Source of the DNA: Arthrobacter psychrolactophilus | Lineage (GTDB): Bacteria > Actinomycetota > Actinomycetes > Actinomycetales > Micrococcaceae | DNA: 64,000 nucleotides | Assembly: GCF_003219795.1 (NCBI RefSeq) | Contig: NZ_QJVC01000018.1 | Coordinates: 1-64,000 of the forward strand | Direction: 5' to 3' | Part shown: positions 17,361-26,274 of the stretch, one piece after another | Layout of the letters: every line of letters begins with the position of its first letter | How positions within the stretch are numbered: the first letter of the stretch is position 1 | Translations under genes and position numbers: made by a program | The notes under the pieces: generated by a model | What the model was told of the DNA's origin: nothing | Database searches by the model: none | The model's input: only the letters and a program-made list of their open reading frames with translations

Positions 17361-18130
17361 AGGAAATTTCTGAGTCAATTACCTCCTTCAGCCTTGAAAT
17401 TTCTTCCAGGCTGACAGAGATTACAGAGTGGGCCGCAGTCGGTGGTCTGGGCGAGGCGGCTGGGGCCATAGCGCAGACGCTGGCCGAGGGTGGGGTCATT
17501 CAGGCCTTTGGTACGGGACACTCTGAGGCGTTTGCCATGGAGATTGCCGGCCGTGCCGGGGGCTTGATCCCCACAAGCAAGATTGCCTTGCGCGACCTCG
17601 TGCTCCATGGCAGCCATGACGTAGCCGAGTTGGATTCCCTAGAAGGATCAGTTCTGGAGCGTGAGAACGGGGTGGCTGAAGAGCTCTTCAACCTTTCGCT
17701 CGTTGATCCTCGGGACATCTTCATCATCGCCTCGAATTCCGGCGTCAATGGCTCCATTGTGGGTCTGGCGCTGGCGGCTAAGTCTCACGGACATAAGGTG
17801 ATCGCGGTGACGAGCCTGCAGCACACAAATGCTGTCACGGCCAAACACTCAAGCGGGATGCGCTTGAGTGAGATTGCCGATATTGTTATCGATAACAGGG
17901 CGCCATTTGGCGACACGACCCTAGAGGTTTCCGGCGGAGGAGGTGTTGGTGCTGTCTCTTCGATCACGGGCGCATATATTGCGCAGCTACTCACGATCGA
18001 AACAGTCCAGTGCATGATCCGTGCGGGGAAGAAACCACCCATCTATATTTCAGCAAATATTCCGGGCGGCGACGAACACAATAACGCTTTGATTGGTCAA
18101 TATATTGGCCGACTTAGACGTGATGCGTGA
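17357..18130 (+). CDS. SIS-domain phosphosugar protein, UPF0309-like
   Basis: A 257-aa single SIS-domain protein. FGTGHSEAFAMEIAGRAGGL at 51-70 and FIIASNSGVNGSIVGLALAAKSHG (about 122-145) resemble the UPF0309 group, a set of predicted phosphosugar isomerases without a proven reaction. It starts with GTG overlapping the regulator stop and precedes the NgcE gene by 127 nt. Because the locus brings in and phosphorylates an amino sugar but shows no nagA or nagB, this protein could act on the phosphorylated product. That is inference; the true substrate is unknown. Confidence 0.85.
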   Translation: MKEISESITSFSLEISSRLTEITEWAAVGGLGEAAGAIAQTLAEGGVIQAFGTGHSEAFAMEIAGRAGGLIPTSKIALRDLVLHGSHDVAELDSLEGSVLERENGVAEELFNLSLVDPRDIFIIASNSGVNGSIVGLALAAKSHGHKVIAVTSLQHTNAVTAKHSSGMRLSEIADIVIDNRAPFGDTTLEVSGGGGVGAVSSITGAYIAQLLTIETVQCMIRAGKKPPIYISANIPGGDEHNNALIGQYIGRLRRDA

Positions 18131-18257
18131 TTCCAAAAAATCTTGTTGAGGTCACCTATCTTCGGGTAGCGAGGCGCACGAGTCGTAGTGCAATGCAATG
18201 CAAGTTCAAGAAGTACAGATTTATCGCTCATACCATCAATGGAAGGCAGTACATAGA

Positions 18258-19676
18258 ATGAGTATTCAAAATAAGCCGCTGCAGCGTCGTGGATTCCTCC
18301 GCGGAGCTCTTGCTACCGCTGTGTTGTTGCCTCTCGGTGGCGCCTTGGCTTCCTGTGCGGGTGGCGGTAACGATTCGGGAGCATCATCGGCACCTGGTGG
18401 AGAGATCGATCCCACGAAGAACCCGTTTGGCCTTGCCGCAACCGGCAAGCTTGACGCTGTCATCTTCAAGGGTGGCTACGGCATCGATTACGTTGAATTC
18501 GCTGGCGCTATCGTCAAGAAGAACTTCCCCGAGCTGGAAGTCAGCATCAACCCCTCCACGGACATTGCCCAGGAACTGCAGCCCCGCTTCGCCGGTGGAA
18601 CTCCGCCGGACCTGATCGATAACTCCGGCGCTAAGTCCATCGGCTTCAGCACGATCCTCGACCAGCTCGAAGATCTACAGTCGGTTATTGACTCCAATAA
18701 CCTCGAAGGCACCAAGATCGCCGACACCTTGTTCGACGGCGTTCTGGCTCCGGGCACGTTCAACGGCAAACTCGCCGCCATCAACTACGTCCTCACGATC
18801 TACTCGTGGTGGTACTCCGCCAGCCTGTTCAAGGAAAATGGCTGGACGGTTCCGACCACTTGGGACGAGGCTTACGAGCTCGGCCTCAAGGCCAAGGAAA
18901 AGGGTAAGTTCCTGTTCGTTTGGGGCAAGGAAGCCGCAACGTACTACCAGACCATGGCCATTGAATCCGCCATCAAGGAAGGCGGCGACGAAGTTCGCCT
19001 CGCGCTTGAAAACCTGAAGCCTGAGTGCTGGTCACTCCCGGCAGTTCAAAGCGTCTTCACGGCTCTGGAAAAGATCGTCAAGGCTGGCATGTTCAAGCCC
19101 GGTGGCGCAGGCACGGTCTTCACCGCGGCCCAGGCGTCCTGGAGCAACGGGCAGGAAGCCCTCCTGTACCCCTCGGGCTCCTGGATTGAAAACGAAATGA
19201 AGGACCAGACCAAGGCAGGATTCGAAATGACAGGTGCTCCGGTTCCTGTTGTCTCCTCCAGCCCCAAGATTGCCCAGACGGGCGTCCGCTCCGCTGGCGG
19301 TGAGCCCTTCATCGTTCCGAGCAAGGGTGTCAATGTTGCTGCTGGTAAGGAATTGCTGCGCACCATGCTTTCCAAGGAAGCTGCAACGAACTTCGCCAAG
19401 GAAAAGCTGGCTCCCACGGTCGTCAAGGGCACCGTTCCCGCCGACGGCTTCGGCTCCACCGCGCTGGTCTCACAGACCGACATGCTGGAGAAGGCTGGCA
19501 AGGACATCTTCACCTGGAACTTCGTTGACACCTATGGCATGAACGGCGACATGCTCGTTCCGTGGAACTCCTTCCTCGACGGCAAGCTTGACGTTGCAGG
19601 CCTCACCAAGGCCCTGCAGTCCATCACCGACAAGGTTGCTGCCGACGATTCGGTCAAGAAGATTGAAGTGAAGTGA
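18258..19676 (+). CDS. ngcE: NgcE-like sugar-binding lipoprotein
   Basis: A 472-aa solute-binding protein of an ABC importer, read from ATG 18258. The N-terminus has a twin-arginine motif (QRRGFLRG, residues 9-16), a hydrophobic stretch and a lipobox LASC with Cys33, so it is a Tat-exported lipoprotein on the outer face of the membrane. The mature part has extracellular family-1 binding-protein features (FNGKLAAINYVLTIYSWWYS, QEALLYPSGSWIENEM). It closely resembles actinobacterial N-acetylglucosamine / diacetylchitobiose-binding NgcE in layout and neighbours. The adjacent kinase supports an amino-sugar substrate. Overlaps ngcF by GTGA. Confidence 0.87.
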   Translation: MSIQNKPLQRRGFLRGALATAVLLPLGGALASCAGGGNDSGASSAPGGEIDPTKNPFGLAATGKLDAVIFKGGYGIDYVEFAGAIVKKNFPELEVSINPSTDIAQELQPRFAGGTPPDLIDNSGAKSIGFSTILDQLEDLQSVIDSNNLEGTKIADTLFDGVLAPGTFNGKLAAINYVLTIYSWWYSASLFKENGWTVPTTWDEAYELGLKAKEKGKFLFVWGKEAATYYQTMAIESAIKEGGDEVRLALENLKPECWSLPAVQSVFTALEKIVKAGMFKPGGAGTVFTAAQASWSNGQEALLYPSGSWIENEMKDQTKAGFEMTGAPVPVVSSSPKIAQTGVRSAGGEPFIVPSKGVNVAAGKELLRTMLSKEAATNFAKEKLAPTVVKGTVPADGFGSTALVSQTDMLEKAGKDIFTWNFVDTYGMNGDMLVPWNSFLDGKLDVAGLTKALQSITDKVAADDSVKKIEVK

Positions 19677-20668
19677 CTCAAGTAACACATGATGTGCAGT
19701 CGGGCAGTGGCGTTGTCGCCACTGCCCGGCGGCGCCGGAAAAAACTGACATTCGACAAGGTCAGCTTCATGGCGGTCTTTTTGGGACTGCCTCTGGTGAT
19801 CTATCTGGTCTTTGTAATCTCGCCATTTGTTCAGGCGGTCTACTACTCAATGACCAGCTGGGGCGGCTTCGACAACAATATGCCGTTCATCGGCTTGGAC
19901 AATTACGTCAAGCTGTTTAACGATGACATCTTCATGATTTCGGTGCGAAATAGTGTGGTTCTAGCGGTCTTCCTGCCGGTTGTCACCGTGATTCTTTCGC
20001 TGATCCTCGCTACGCTCGTCACGATTGGTGGCAGTAGCCGAGGCCAGATCAAGGGGCTCAAGGGATCCGGTTTCTACCGCGTAATCTCCTTCTTCCCTTA
20101 TGTAATTCCCGCTGTTGTCATCGGTATTATCTGGCAGCAGATTTTGAACCCTAGCAATGGTCTGCTCAATGGAATCTTGACCACCATTGGATTTGATCAA
20201 GCGAAAGACTTTGCCTGGCTTGGCGACGAACGCACGGCCATGATTGCCTCGATGTTCATTATTGTGTGGGGCTTTGTCGGCTTCTACATGATCTTGTTTA
20301 TTGCGGCCATTAAGGGCATTCCTGCGGAAACCTTTGAGGCTGCCCGCATCGACGGTGCCGGCCGATTCCGGACCGCCATGACCATTACCATTCCGTTGAT
20401 TCGCGACAATATTCAGACGGCTTATGTCTACATGGGTATTTTGGCGCTCGATGCTTTTGTTTACATGTCGGTTTTGAACTCCACAGGTGGACCGGCCAAC
20501 TCCACGTTGGTCATGTCCCAGAAGCTCTTCAGCACGGCATTTTCCAAGGGTCAGTTTGGCCTAGCCTGTGCCATGGGTGTGGTTTTGGCAGCAATTACTT
20601 TGATTTTCTCGGCACTGGTATTCCTGGTGAACCGGTTGACCGGCGGCAGCAAGGATGTGTCTGAGTAA
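19673..20668 (+). CDS. ngcF: ABC importer permease, NgcF-like
   Basis: A 331-aa MalF-type permease with six transmembrane helices after a basic N-terminus (ARRRRKKLTF). The EAA loop is EAARIDGAGRFRTAMTITIP (about 222-241), which docks the shared ATPase. It starts with GTG within the ngcE stop and ends one base into the ngcG start, so the three importer genes are one tightly coupled unit. No ATPase gene lies here, as is usual for actinobacterial sugar importers that share MsiK. Confidence 0.9.
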   Translation: MTQVTHDVQSGSGVVATARRRRKKLTFDKVSFMAVFLGLPLVIYLVFVISPFVQAVYYSMTSWGGFDNNMPFIGLDNYVKLFNDDIFMISVRNSVVLAVFLPVVTVILSLILATLVTIGGSSRGQIKGLKGSGFYRVISFFPYVIPAVVIGIIWQQILNPSNGLLNGILTTIGFDQAKDFAWLGDERTAMIASMFIIVWGFVGFYMILFIAAIKGIPAETFEAARIDGAGRFRTAMTITIPLIRDNIQTAYVYMGILALDAFVYMSVLNSTGGPANSTLVMSQKLFSTAFSKGQFGLACAMGVVLAAITLIFSALVFLVNRLTGGSKDVSE

Positions 20669-21558
20669 TGTCCCTTAAACTTTCAAAAGCAGAGCCGCAC
20701 GGCCATGTTGAGCGTAAGGCTCAAGACAGTAAGGGTGACAAGGTTGTAGCCGGTGTTTCGCACACCATGCTGAGCCTATGGGCCCTCCTCGTGCTGATCC
20801 CGCTAGCGTGGACCTTGATGTCGTCCTTCAAGACGACCTCGGAAATCTTTGCGTCTCCTTTCTCCCTCCCGGAAGTCTGGAAATTTGAGAACTACATCAA
20901 CGCCTGGGAAACCGCCGGTATTGGTAAGTCCTTCTTTAATACGGTGATCGTCGTTGGCTTTTCCTTGGTTATCGTCATGGTGCTTGGTGCTATGTGTGCC
21001 TACGTTCTGGCCCGCTATGTCTTCCCTGGCTCGAAGGCCATTTACACGCTTTTGCTAGCTGGCCTGACGTTCCCGATCTTCCTGGCCATTGTGCCCCTGT
21101 TCTTTATCTTGAAGAACATTGGACTGTTGAACACCTTGCCTGGTTTGATCATTGTGTATGTAGCCTTCGCGCTTCCTTTCACGGTATTTTTCCTCTTCTC
21201 CTTCTTCAAGGCTTTGCCGTACGAAATTGGCGAGGCTGCGCAGATTGACGGTGCCGGTGAATGGCGTACCTTCTTCCAGGTCATGTTGCCCATGGCTAAG
21301 CCGGGCTTGGCTTCAGTAGCCATCTTCAACTTCCTGGGTCTCTGGAACCAGTACTTGATCCCGGTCGCCATCAACACCAACCCGAAGAACTATGTGCTCT
21401 CGCAGGGCATTGCCGCTTACGCTGGCCAGCAGGGTTATGCGGTGGACTTTGGTTCACTCTTTGCTGCGGCCATCATCGTGGTTGTCCCCGTCATGATCAT
21501 GTACATCTTGTTCCAACGCCAGCTTCAGGGCTCAGTGTCTGCCGGAACCATGAAGTAA
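20668..21558 (+). CDS. ngcG: ABC importer permease, NgcG-like
   Basis: A 296-aa MalG-type permease with six transmembrane helices and the EAA loop EAAQIDGAGEWRTFFQVMLP (about 190-209). It pairs with NgcF to form the channel. The start shares a base with the ngcF stop (TAATG), with AAGGA upstream. A perfect 14-bp-arm terminator follows 23 nt after the stop, closing the operon. Confidence 0.9.
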   Translation: MSLKLSKAEPHGHVERKAQDSKGDKVVAGVSHTMLSLWALLVLIPLAWTLMSSFKTTSEIFASPFSLPEVWKFENYINAWETAGIGKSFFNTVIVVGFSLVIVMVLGAMCAYVLARYVFPGSKAIYTLLLAGLTFPIFLAIVPLFFILKNIGLLNTLPGLIIVYVAFALPFTVFFLFSFFKALPYEIGEAAQIDGAGEWRTFFQVMLPMAKPGLASVAIFNFLGLWNQYLIPVAINTNPKNYVLSQGIAAYAGQQGYAVDFGSLFAAAIIVVVPVMIMYILFQRQLQGSVSAGTMK

Positions 21559-21581
21559 TTTCACTTCCCTGAGGGAATGCC

Positions 21582-21611
21582 AAAGGCCCGCATCACATGA
21601 TGCGGGCCTTT
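21582..21611. terminator. Bidirectional terminator after ngcG
   Basis: Arms 21582-21595 and 21598-21611 are exact 14-nt complements, starting with AAA and ending with TTT, so a transcript from either strand ends in U. It lies between ngcG and the convergent CGNR gene. Confidence 0.9.
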
Positions 21612-21617
21612 AAGGTT

Positions 21618-22199
21618 CTAAGATCCGTCTTCTTGCGCTGATTTACGACGCCGATACGCGGCTACGTGGGCACGGTTGCCGCAGTTTCCGGTATCGCAAT
21701 ACCGGCGCGAACGGTTTTTGGACAGATCGATCACCACGGCACAACAATCGGGTGCGGCACAGATTTTCAGGCGCACCAGCTCCTTGCCACGAATAACGTC
21801 AACCAGAGCCATAGCGGCCTCCACTCCCATGCGCTGCGCGAGGGGCGCCGCGGGGGCGGTTGCGTGCAGATGCCAGTCCCACTGATCGTGTCTGACCAAC
21901 TGCGGCAGAGCCTGCGCGCGAGCCAGGAGTGCATTGATCATTTCGGCCGCGGTAGTCTCGTCGGCCGTGAAGATGCTCCGTAATTCGCTACGGACGGCAC
22001 GGACGGCGGCGACCTCGTCCTCGGAGTGCTCGCGGGAGCCGGAGAATTGCTCCCGTTCCACAAAAACATCAAGATCAGCCACGGACTTTAGTCCTTCACT
22101 TCCCGTCACCTGCTGATTTTCGTCCAACGATGTGGGGGCAGTATTGATCAAATTCACGGCAGACAGCAGTGCCACCTCCGTGTCATGACTAAAGATCAT
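21618..22199 (-). CDS. CGNR zinc-finger regulator (ABATE-type)
   Basis: A 193-aa protein with an N-terminal ABATE-type stress-sensing domain and a C-terminal CGNR zinc finger: CAAPDCCAVVIDLSKN, then RRYCDTGNCGNRAHVAAYRRR. Cysteines of both CxxxC-like pairs are present. The family is taken to be DNA-binding regulators. ATG 22199 is favoured over 22214, because AGGAG lies 5-6 nt before it. Divergent from an EamA exporter with a palindrome between them, so it probably controls that exporter. Confidence 0.87.
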   Translation of the reverse strand: MIFSHDTEVALLSAVNLINTAPTSLDENQQVTGSEGLKSVADLDVFVEREQFSGSREHSEDEVAAVRAVRSELRSIFTADETTAAEMINALLARAQALPQLVRHDQWDWHLHATAPAAPLAQRMGVEAAMALVDVIRGKELVRLKICAAPDCCAVVIDLSKNRSRRYCDTGNCGNRAHVAAYRRRKSAQEDGS

Positions 22200-22224
22200 G
22201 TTGACTCCTGACATTGCTCGAGCG

Positions 22225-22235
22225 TAATGTCATTA
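22225..22235. promoter_or_regulatory. Palindrome between CGNR regulator and EamA gene
   Basis: TAATG-T-CATTA, an 11-bp palindrome with a single central base, in the gap between divergent genes. Candidate operator of the CGNR regulator, from position only. Confidence 0.35.
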
Positions 22236-22271
22236 GTATAACTCTGATTACTGCTGACATCTGGATGTGCC

Positions 22272-23309
22272 GTGACTTCCTCCAAATCCCCCGCACTAGT
22301 GGCTTCTATTGAATCGAAAAGAATGCTGGCCTCGCCCGCTCTCTTGTTAGCCCTTATTTCCGCCGCGGCTTTTGCCCTGTCGGGATCGTTCGCTAAATCG
22401 CTCTTCGATGTTGGCTGGTCACCCGGCGCGGCCGTCGCTGCCCGCATCGGAGGCGCTGCCGCGGTGCTGCTGATTCCCGTCATTGTCACTCTGGTACGGA
22501 ATTGGGCTGCCGTGAAGGGCTCGTTGGGTCGGGTGGCTATCTACGGTGTCGTGCCGATCGCGCTTTGCCAGCTGTTTTATTTCAACGCCGTGCAGCATCT
22601 GTCGGTGGGCGTCGCGTTGCTCCTGGAATACCTTTCACCTGTGCTGTTGGTTGGGTGGGCCTGGGCTATGACACGACAGCGCCCTCGCGTTCTGACGATC
22701 ATCGGAGCCGTCAGTGCCATGGCGGGTCTTGTGCTCGTCTTGGATCTCGCGGGCGGTCAGAAGGTCAGTGTTGAAGGCATCCTGTGGGGTTTGGCTGCGG
22801 CCGTGTGCTCGGCGGTCTTCTTCATCATGTCCGCCAGGAGTGGCGATAATGTGCCGCCGATTCTCATGGCCGGTGGTGGCATGGCGGTGGGTGCCGTCAT
22901 GATCATCGGACTGGGCATCACGGGCATTTTGCCCATGGCCTTCACCTTCGAAAATCCAGTCTTTGCTGGAACGCAGGTGCCTTGGCTGGTTCCCGTTCTG
23001 GGTCTGGTCCTCATCACCACAGTGTTCGCCTACGTCGTCGGAATTGTTGCAACCCGTGGCTTGGGCTCGAAGGTGGCATCCTTCGTGGCGCTCTTTGAGG
23101 TGCTTTTCGCCGTTGTGTGGGCCTGGATTTTACTGGGGGAGTTGCCCCGGACCATTCAGCTGCTCGGTGGTGTCGCCATCATGGGCGGTGTGGTTCTGGT
23201 CAGATTGGACGAGCTGCGCGGCTCGCCCCGACGCGGCCCGTCCTATTCTGTTGACCTTGACGCTGCACTGCCAGCGGAAAAGCTACCGGCCGAAGCGCCT
23301 CAACCGTAG
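22272..23309 (+). CDS. EamA/RhaT-family transporter
   Basis: A 345-aa membrane protein with about ten helices and two EamA repeats (about 18-150 and 165-300). Examples are LISAAAFALSGSFAKSL and LFEVLFAVVWAWILLGELP. The soluble C-terminal tail (about 40 residues) is unusual only in being Pro/Arg-rich. The GTG start at 22272 has no obvious ribosome site; an ATG at 22323 is an alternative that would trim 17 residues. Substrate unknown. Its 3' end overlaps the convergent copA by 27 bp. Confidence 0.88.
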   Translation: MTSSKSPALVASIESKRMLASPALLLALISAAAFALSGSFAKSLFDVGWSPGAAVAARIGGAAAVLLIPVIVTLVRNWAAVKGSLGRVAIYGVVPIALCQLFYFNAVQHLSVGVALLLEYLSPVLLVGWAWAMTRQRPRVLTIIGAVSAMAGLVLVLDLAGGQKVSVEGILWGLAAAVCSAVFFIMSARSGDNVPPILMAGGGMAVGAVMIIGLGITGILPMAFTFENPVFAGTQVPWLVPVLGLVLITTVFAYVVGIVATRGLGSKVASFVALFEVLFAVVWAWILLGELPRTIQLLGGVAIMGGVVLVRLDELRGSPRRGPSYSVDLDAALPAEKLPAEAPQP

Positions 23310-25577
23310 CGAGTTGGCCACCACCAGTACGGAACTGGCGGCCATGGCGGCGCCGGCGATCATGGGATTCAGTAACCCCAGCGCTGCCACGGGAATGCCG
23401 ATCGCGTTATAGAAGAACGCCCAAAACAAGTTCGTTTTAATGGTGCCCAAGGTCTTGCGTGAGAGCGCAATGGCCGTGGCGACCTGGCCTAGATCGTTGC
23501 CCATGACGGTGAGATCTGCCGCCTCAATGGCCACATCTGTGCCCGATCCCATGGCGATGCCCAGATCGGCCTGCGCCAAAGCGGCCGCGTCGTTCACGCC
23601 GTCGCCGGCCATGGCCACAGTGGCTCCCGCGGCCTGCAATGCCTTGACGGCGCTGACCTTCCCCTCCGGCAGCACATCCGCGTATACATCTTCGGGGGCA
23701 ATTCCGACAGCGGCCGCGACTTGGGCAGCCACGGCAGCGTTGTCTCCCGTGAGGAGGATGGGACGCAGCCCCAACTCTTTCAGTGTGGCAATCGCGGCGG
23801 CAGATCCGGCCTTAATGGTGTCCTTGAGAGCAATCAGCCCGGCAACTTCACCGTCCACAGCCACCCAGATGGCCGTCGTGCCGAGGTTTTGCTGCGCCGT
23901 TTGGGCTGCGCGGTGGGGGCCCGTCAGCTCCACCCCGTTGTCCTCGAGCCAGCCCGTGCGTCCAGCCAGAACCGTGCGGCCCTCGATGTTGGCTCGCACG
24001 CCGCCCCCGGGGGAGGAGGTGAAGTCTTCGACGTCGGGCAAGGTGCCCCAGTTGCGCGCGTGCTCCGCGATGGCATGAGCAATGGGATGCTCACTGCGGG
24101 ATTCCACCGCGCCAGCAAAGCTCAGGACCTCCGACGCCGGCAGCCCTGCAAGAGCAACGACGTCGACAACGCTCAACTTACCTTCGGTGACGGTGCCGGT
24201 CTTATCCAGCAAGATGGTGTCCACCGTACGGGTGTCCTCGAGGACCTGCGGGCCCTTGATGAGGATGCCGAGCTGCGCGGCGCGGCCCGTTCCTGTCAAT
24301 AGTCCAACGGGTGTGGCCAGGCCCAAAGCGCAAGGGCAGGCGATGATCAACACCGCAACCGCTGCCGTAAAGGCGGCCTGAATGTCGCCACTGAAGAGCA
24401 GCCAGAGCGCGAAGGTCAGGACCGCAATGGCGAGCACGATCGGCACGAAGACCGCGCTGATGCGATCCGCGAGCCGGGCGATCGGGGCCTTCGATGCTTG
24501 CGCGGCGCTGACCAGTTTCCCCATTTGGGCGAGCGTGGTTTCGCTGCCGACCCGGGTGGCCCGTACGAGCAAGCGTCCTGAGGTGTTGATCGTGGCGCCG
24601 GTGACGGCATCGCCTACCGCGACGTCGACGGGCATGGATTCTCCGGTAATAAGAGCGGTATCGATAGCCGAGCTGCCGTCGGTGATGATGCCGTCGGTGG
24701 CAATTTTCTCGCCGGGACGGACCACGAAGATTTCTGCCACGGCAAGATCTGTTGCCGGAATCTTCACCTCGACGCCGTTGCGAAGCACCGTGGCTTCCTT
24801 GGCGCCCAGACTCAGCAGTGCCTTGAGAGCGTCGCCTGCCTTGGACTTGGCCCTTGCCTCGAGGTAACGCCCCAAGAGTAGGAAGGTCACCACGACCGCC
24901 GAGACCTCAAAATACAGGCGAGCGTGTGCGCCATCCATGGCCATGCCGTGCGCTGTCATGGTCGGATCCAGTCCCAGCTCTACGGCCGAGAAGAGGAAAG
25001 CGGCGCTGACACCGATGGAGACGAGCGTGTCCATGGTTGAGGCAAGGTGCCGGGCGTTGATGGCCGCGGCGCGATGGAACGGCCAGGCCGCCCAGGTCAC
25101 GACGGGCAGGGTCAAGATACCCACAACCCAGCCCCAGTGTGGAAATTGCAGGGCTGGAAACATGGAAATCAAAAAGACCGGAACGGTCAAGATGGCGGCC
25201 AGAACCAACCGCGGTCGCAGGGTCGCGGCAGTGCCGCCGTGGGCCATGTGGTCGGTATGTTCCGGTGTGGCACTCGGGTGAGATTCCTGCTCGTGGTGAT
25301 GTCCGCCGTCGTGCTTCAAGGGTGGAGGATTCTTAAGCCGGGCGGTATAACCGGTGGCGTTGACGGTATCGAGAATTTGTTGATCGGATATGCCGGCGGG
25401 AACCGTGACCTGGGCTGTTTCCAGCGGGAGGTTCACGGCAGCGCTGACGCCTTCGAGTTTGCCCAACTTACGCTCCACCCGGCTGACGCAGGAGGCACAG
25501 GTCATGCCTTCGATGTCGATCTCGACCATGCGGGGTCCGGGGGTAGCGGTTTGGGTCAAAATTTCTGAGGCGCTCAT
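23283..25577 (-). CDS. copA: Copper-exporting P1B-type ATPase
   Basis: A 764-aa P1B-ATPase. One N-terminal HMA domain has MTCASC (Cys27, Cys30). A His-rich linker (HDGGHHHEQESH, about 89-100) precedes the membrane domain. The metal site CPC is at 414-416, TGES at 311-314, phosphorylation DKTGT at 458-462, SEHP at 495-498 and GDGVNDA at 658-664. CPC with CopZ and CsoR next door points to Cu(I) export. AAGGAGCGCC lies directly before the ATG. Last gene of the csoR-copZ-copA operon. Confidence 0.96.
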   Translation of the reverse strand: MSASEILTQTATPGPRMVEIDIEGMTCASCVSRVERKLGKLEGVSAAVNLPLETAQVTVPAGISDQQILDTVNATGYTARLKNPPPLKHDGGHHHEQESHPSATPEHTDHMAHGGTAATLRPRLVLAAILTVPVFLISMFPALQFPHWGWVVGILTLPVVTWAAWPFHRAAAINARHLASTMDTLVSIGVSAAFLFSAVELGLDPTMTAHGMAMDGAHARLYFEVSAVVVTFLLLGRYLEARAKSKAGDALKALLSLGAKEATVLRNGVEVKIPATDLAVAEIFVVRPGEKIATDGIITDGSSAIDTALITGESMPVDVAVGDAVTGATINTSGRLLVRATRVGSETTLAQMGKLVSAAQASKAPIARLADRISAVFVPIVLAIAVLTFALWLLFSGDIQAAFTAAVAVLIIACPCALGLATPVGLLTGTGRAAQLGILIKGPQVLEDTRTVDTILLDKTGTVTEGKLSVVDVVALAGLPASEVLSFAGAVESRSEHPIAHAIAEHARNWGTLPDVEDFTSSPGGGVRANIEGRTVLAGRTGWLEDNGVELTGPHRAAQTAQQNLGTTAIWVAVDGEVAGLIALKDTIKAGSAAAIATLKELGLRPILLTGDNAAVAAQVAAAVGIAPEDVYADVLPEGKVSAVKALQAAGATVAMAGDGVNDAAALAQADLGIAMGSGTDVAIEAADLTVMGNDLGQVATAIALSRKTLGTIKTNLFWAFFYNAIGIPVAALGLLNPMIAGAAMAASSVLVVANSLRLRRFGR

Positions 25578-25601
25578 GGCGCTCCTTAATGTGGGAGTGG
25601 T

Positions 25602-25829
25602 TTATGCGTCATTGGAGACGAGGAGGTAACCGGCTTCGGCGACGGCCTCGCCGATTTCTGCTGAATCCAGCGTCAGGGTTGAGGTGATGGTGACCTCGGA
25701 AAGGCCGCCGGAATTGAGGTCGACGGTGACGCTTTCCACGCCCTTGAGTTCGGTCAATTCCTCGGTGACGGAGTTGACGCAGTGCCCGCAGGTCATGCCG
25801 GAGACGTTGACGGTAATGGTGTGGCTCAT
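25602..25829 (-). CDS. copZ: Copper chaperone, HMA domain
   Basis: A 75-aa single HMA-domain protein with the Cu-binding motif GMTCGHC (residues 11-17) and a regular beta-alpha-beta-beta-alpha-beta length. It passes Cu(I) to the CopA N-terminal domain. AGGAG precedes the ATG. It lies 5 nt from csoR and 24 nt from copA, so it is cotranscribed. Confidence 0.94.
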   Translation of the reverse strand: MSHTITVNVSGMTCGHCVNSVTEELTELKGVESVTVDLNSGGLSEVTITSTLTLDSAEIGEAVAEAGYLLVSNDA

Positions 25830-25834
25830 GATGA

Positions 25835-26146
25835 TTAGCTCCTGAGTAGACGTGAAATTGCTGCGGTGGCTTCGGAAACCTTGTCCGAGACGATGTCCGG
25901 ATTGCCGGTTTCGTGGCTTTCATGGGCCGCGTTGACCACGCAATGCGCAATATGGTCTTCGAGCAGCCCAATGCTGACGGCGTGGAGGGCCTTGTTGACA
26001 GCTGCCATCTGAGTGAGGATATCGATGCAGTACTTGTCATCCTCAATCATTTTGGCAATGCCGCGGACCTGGCCCTCTGCGCGTTTTAGGCGTCGGAGAT
26101 AGGCCTGCTTTTCTTCGGAGTAGCCGTGACTATGTTCTTCTTCCAT
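25835..26146 (-). CDS. csoR: CsoR-family copper-sensing repressor
   Basis: A 103-aa all-helical repressor that releases DNA when it binds Cu(I). The family body [32 protein letters not shown] is clear. The Cys-His-Cys copper ligands fit: Cys in DDKYCID, His in EDHIAHCVV, and Cys in AHCVV. First gene of the operon. A nearly symmetric site with runs of C and G stands just before its ribosome site. Confidence 0.95.
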   Translation of the reverse strand: MEEEHSHGYSEEKQAYLRRLKRAEGQVRGIAKMIEDDKYCIDILTQMAAVNKALHAVSIGLLEDHIAHCVVNAAHESHETGNPDIVSDKVSEATAAISRLLRS

Positions 26147-26157
26147 ACCCTCAACTT

Positions 26158-26174
26158 ATACCCCCGGGGGGTAT
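26158..26174. promoter_or_regulatory. CsoR operator
   Basis: ATACCCCCGGGGGGTAT, a GC-core palindrome flanked by ATA/TAT, 11 nt upstream of the csoR start. It matches the known CsoR-type operator style, TA(C)n(G)nTA. It would cover the transcription start, so bound repressor blocks csoR-copZ-copA. Confidence 0.85.
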
Positions 26175-26274
26175 GCGTCAAGAGGGGTTTTGATGATTCT
26201 CGCGCGACTGCGGATGCACATTACCGCTCAGTAACCCCTTGTTGCGCGAGCCCGGTGATGGTCGAATTTAATCC

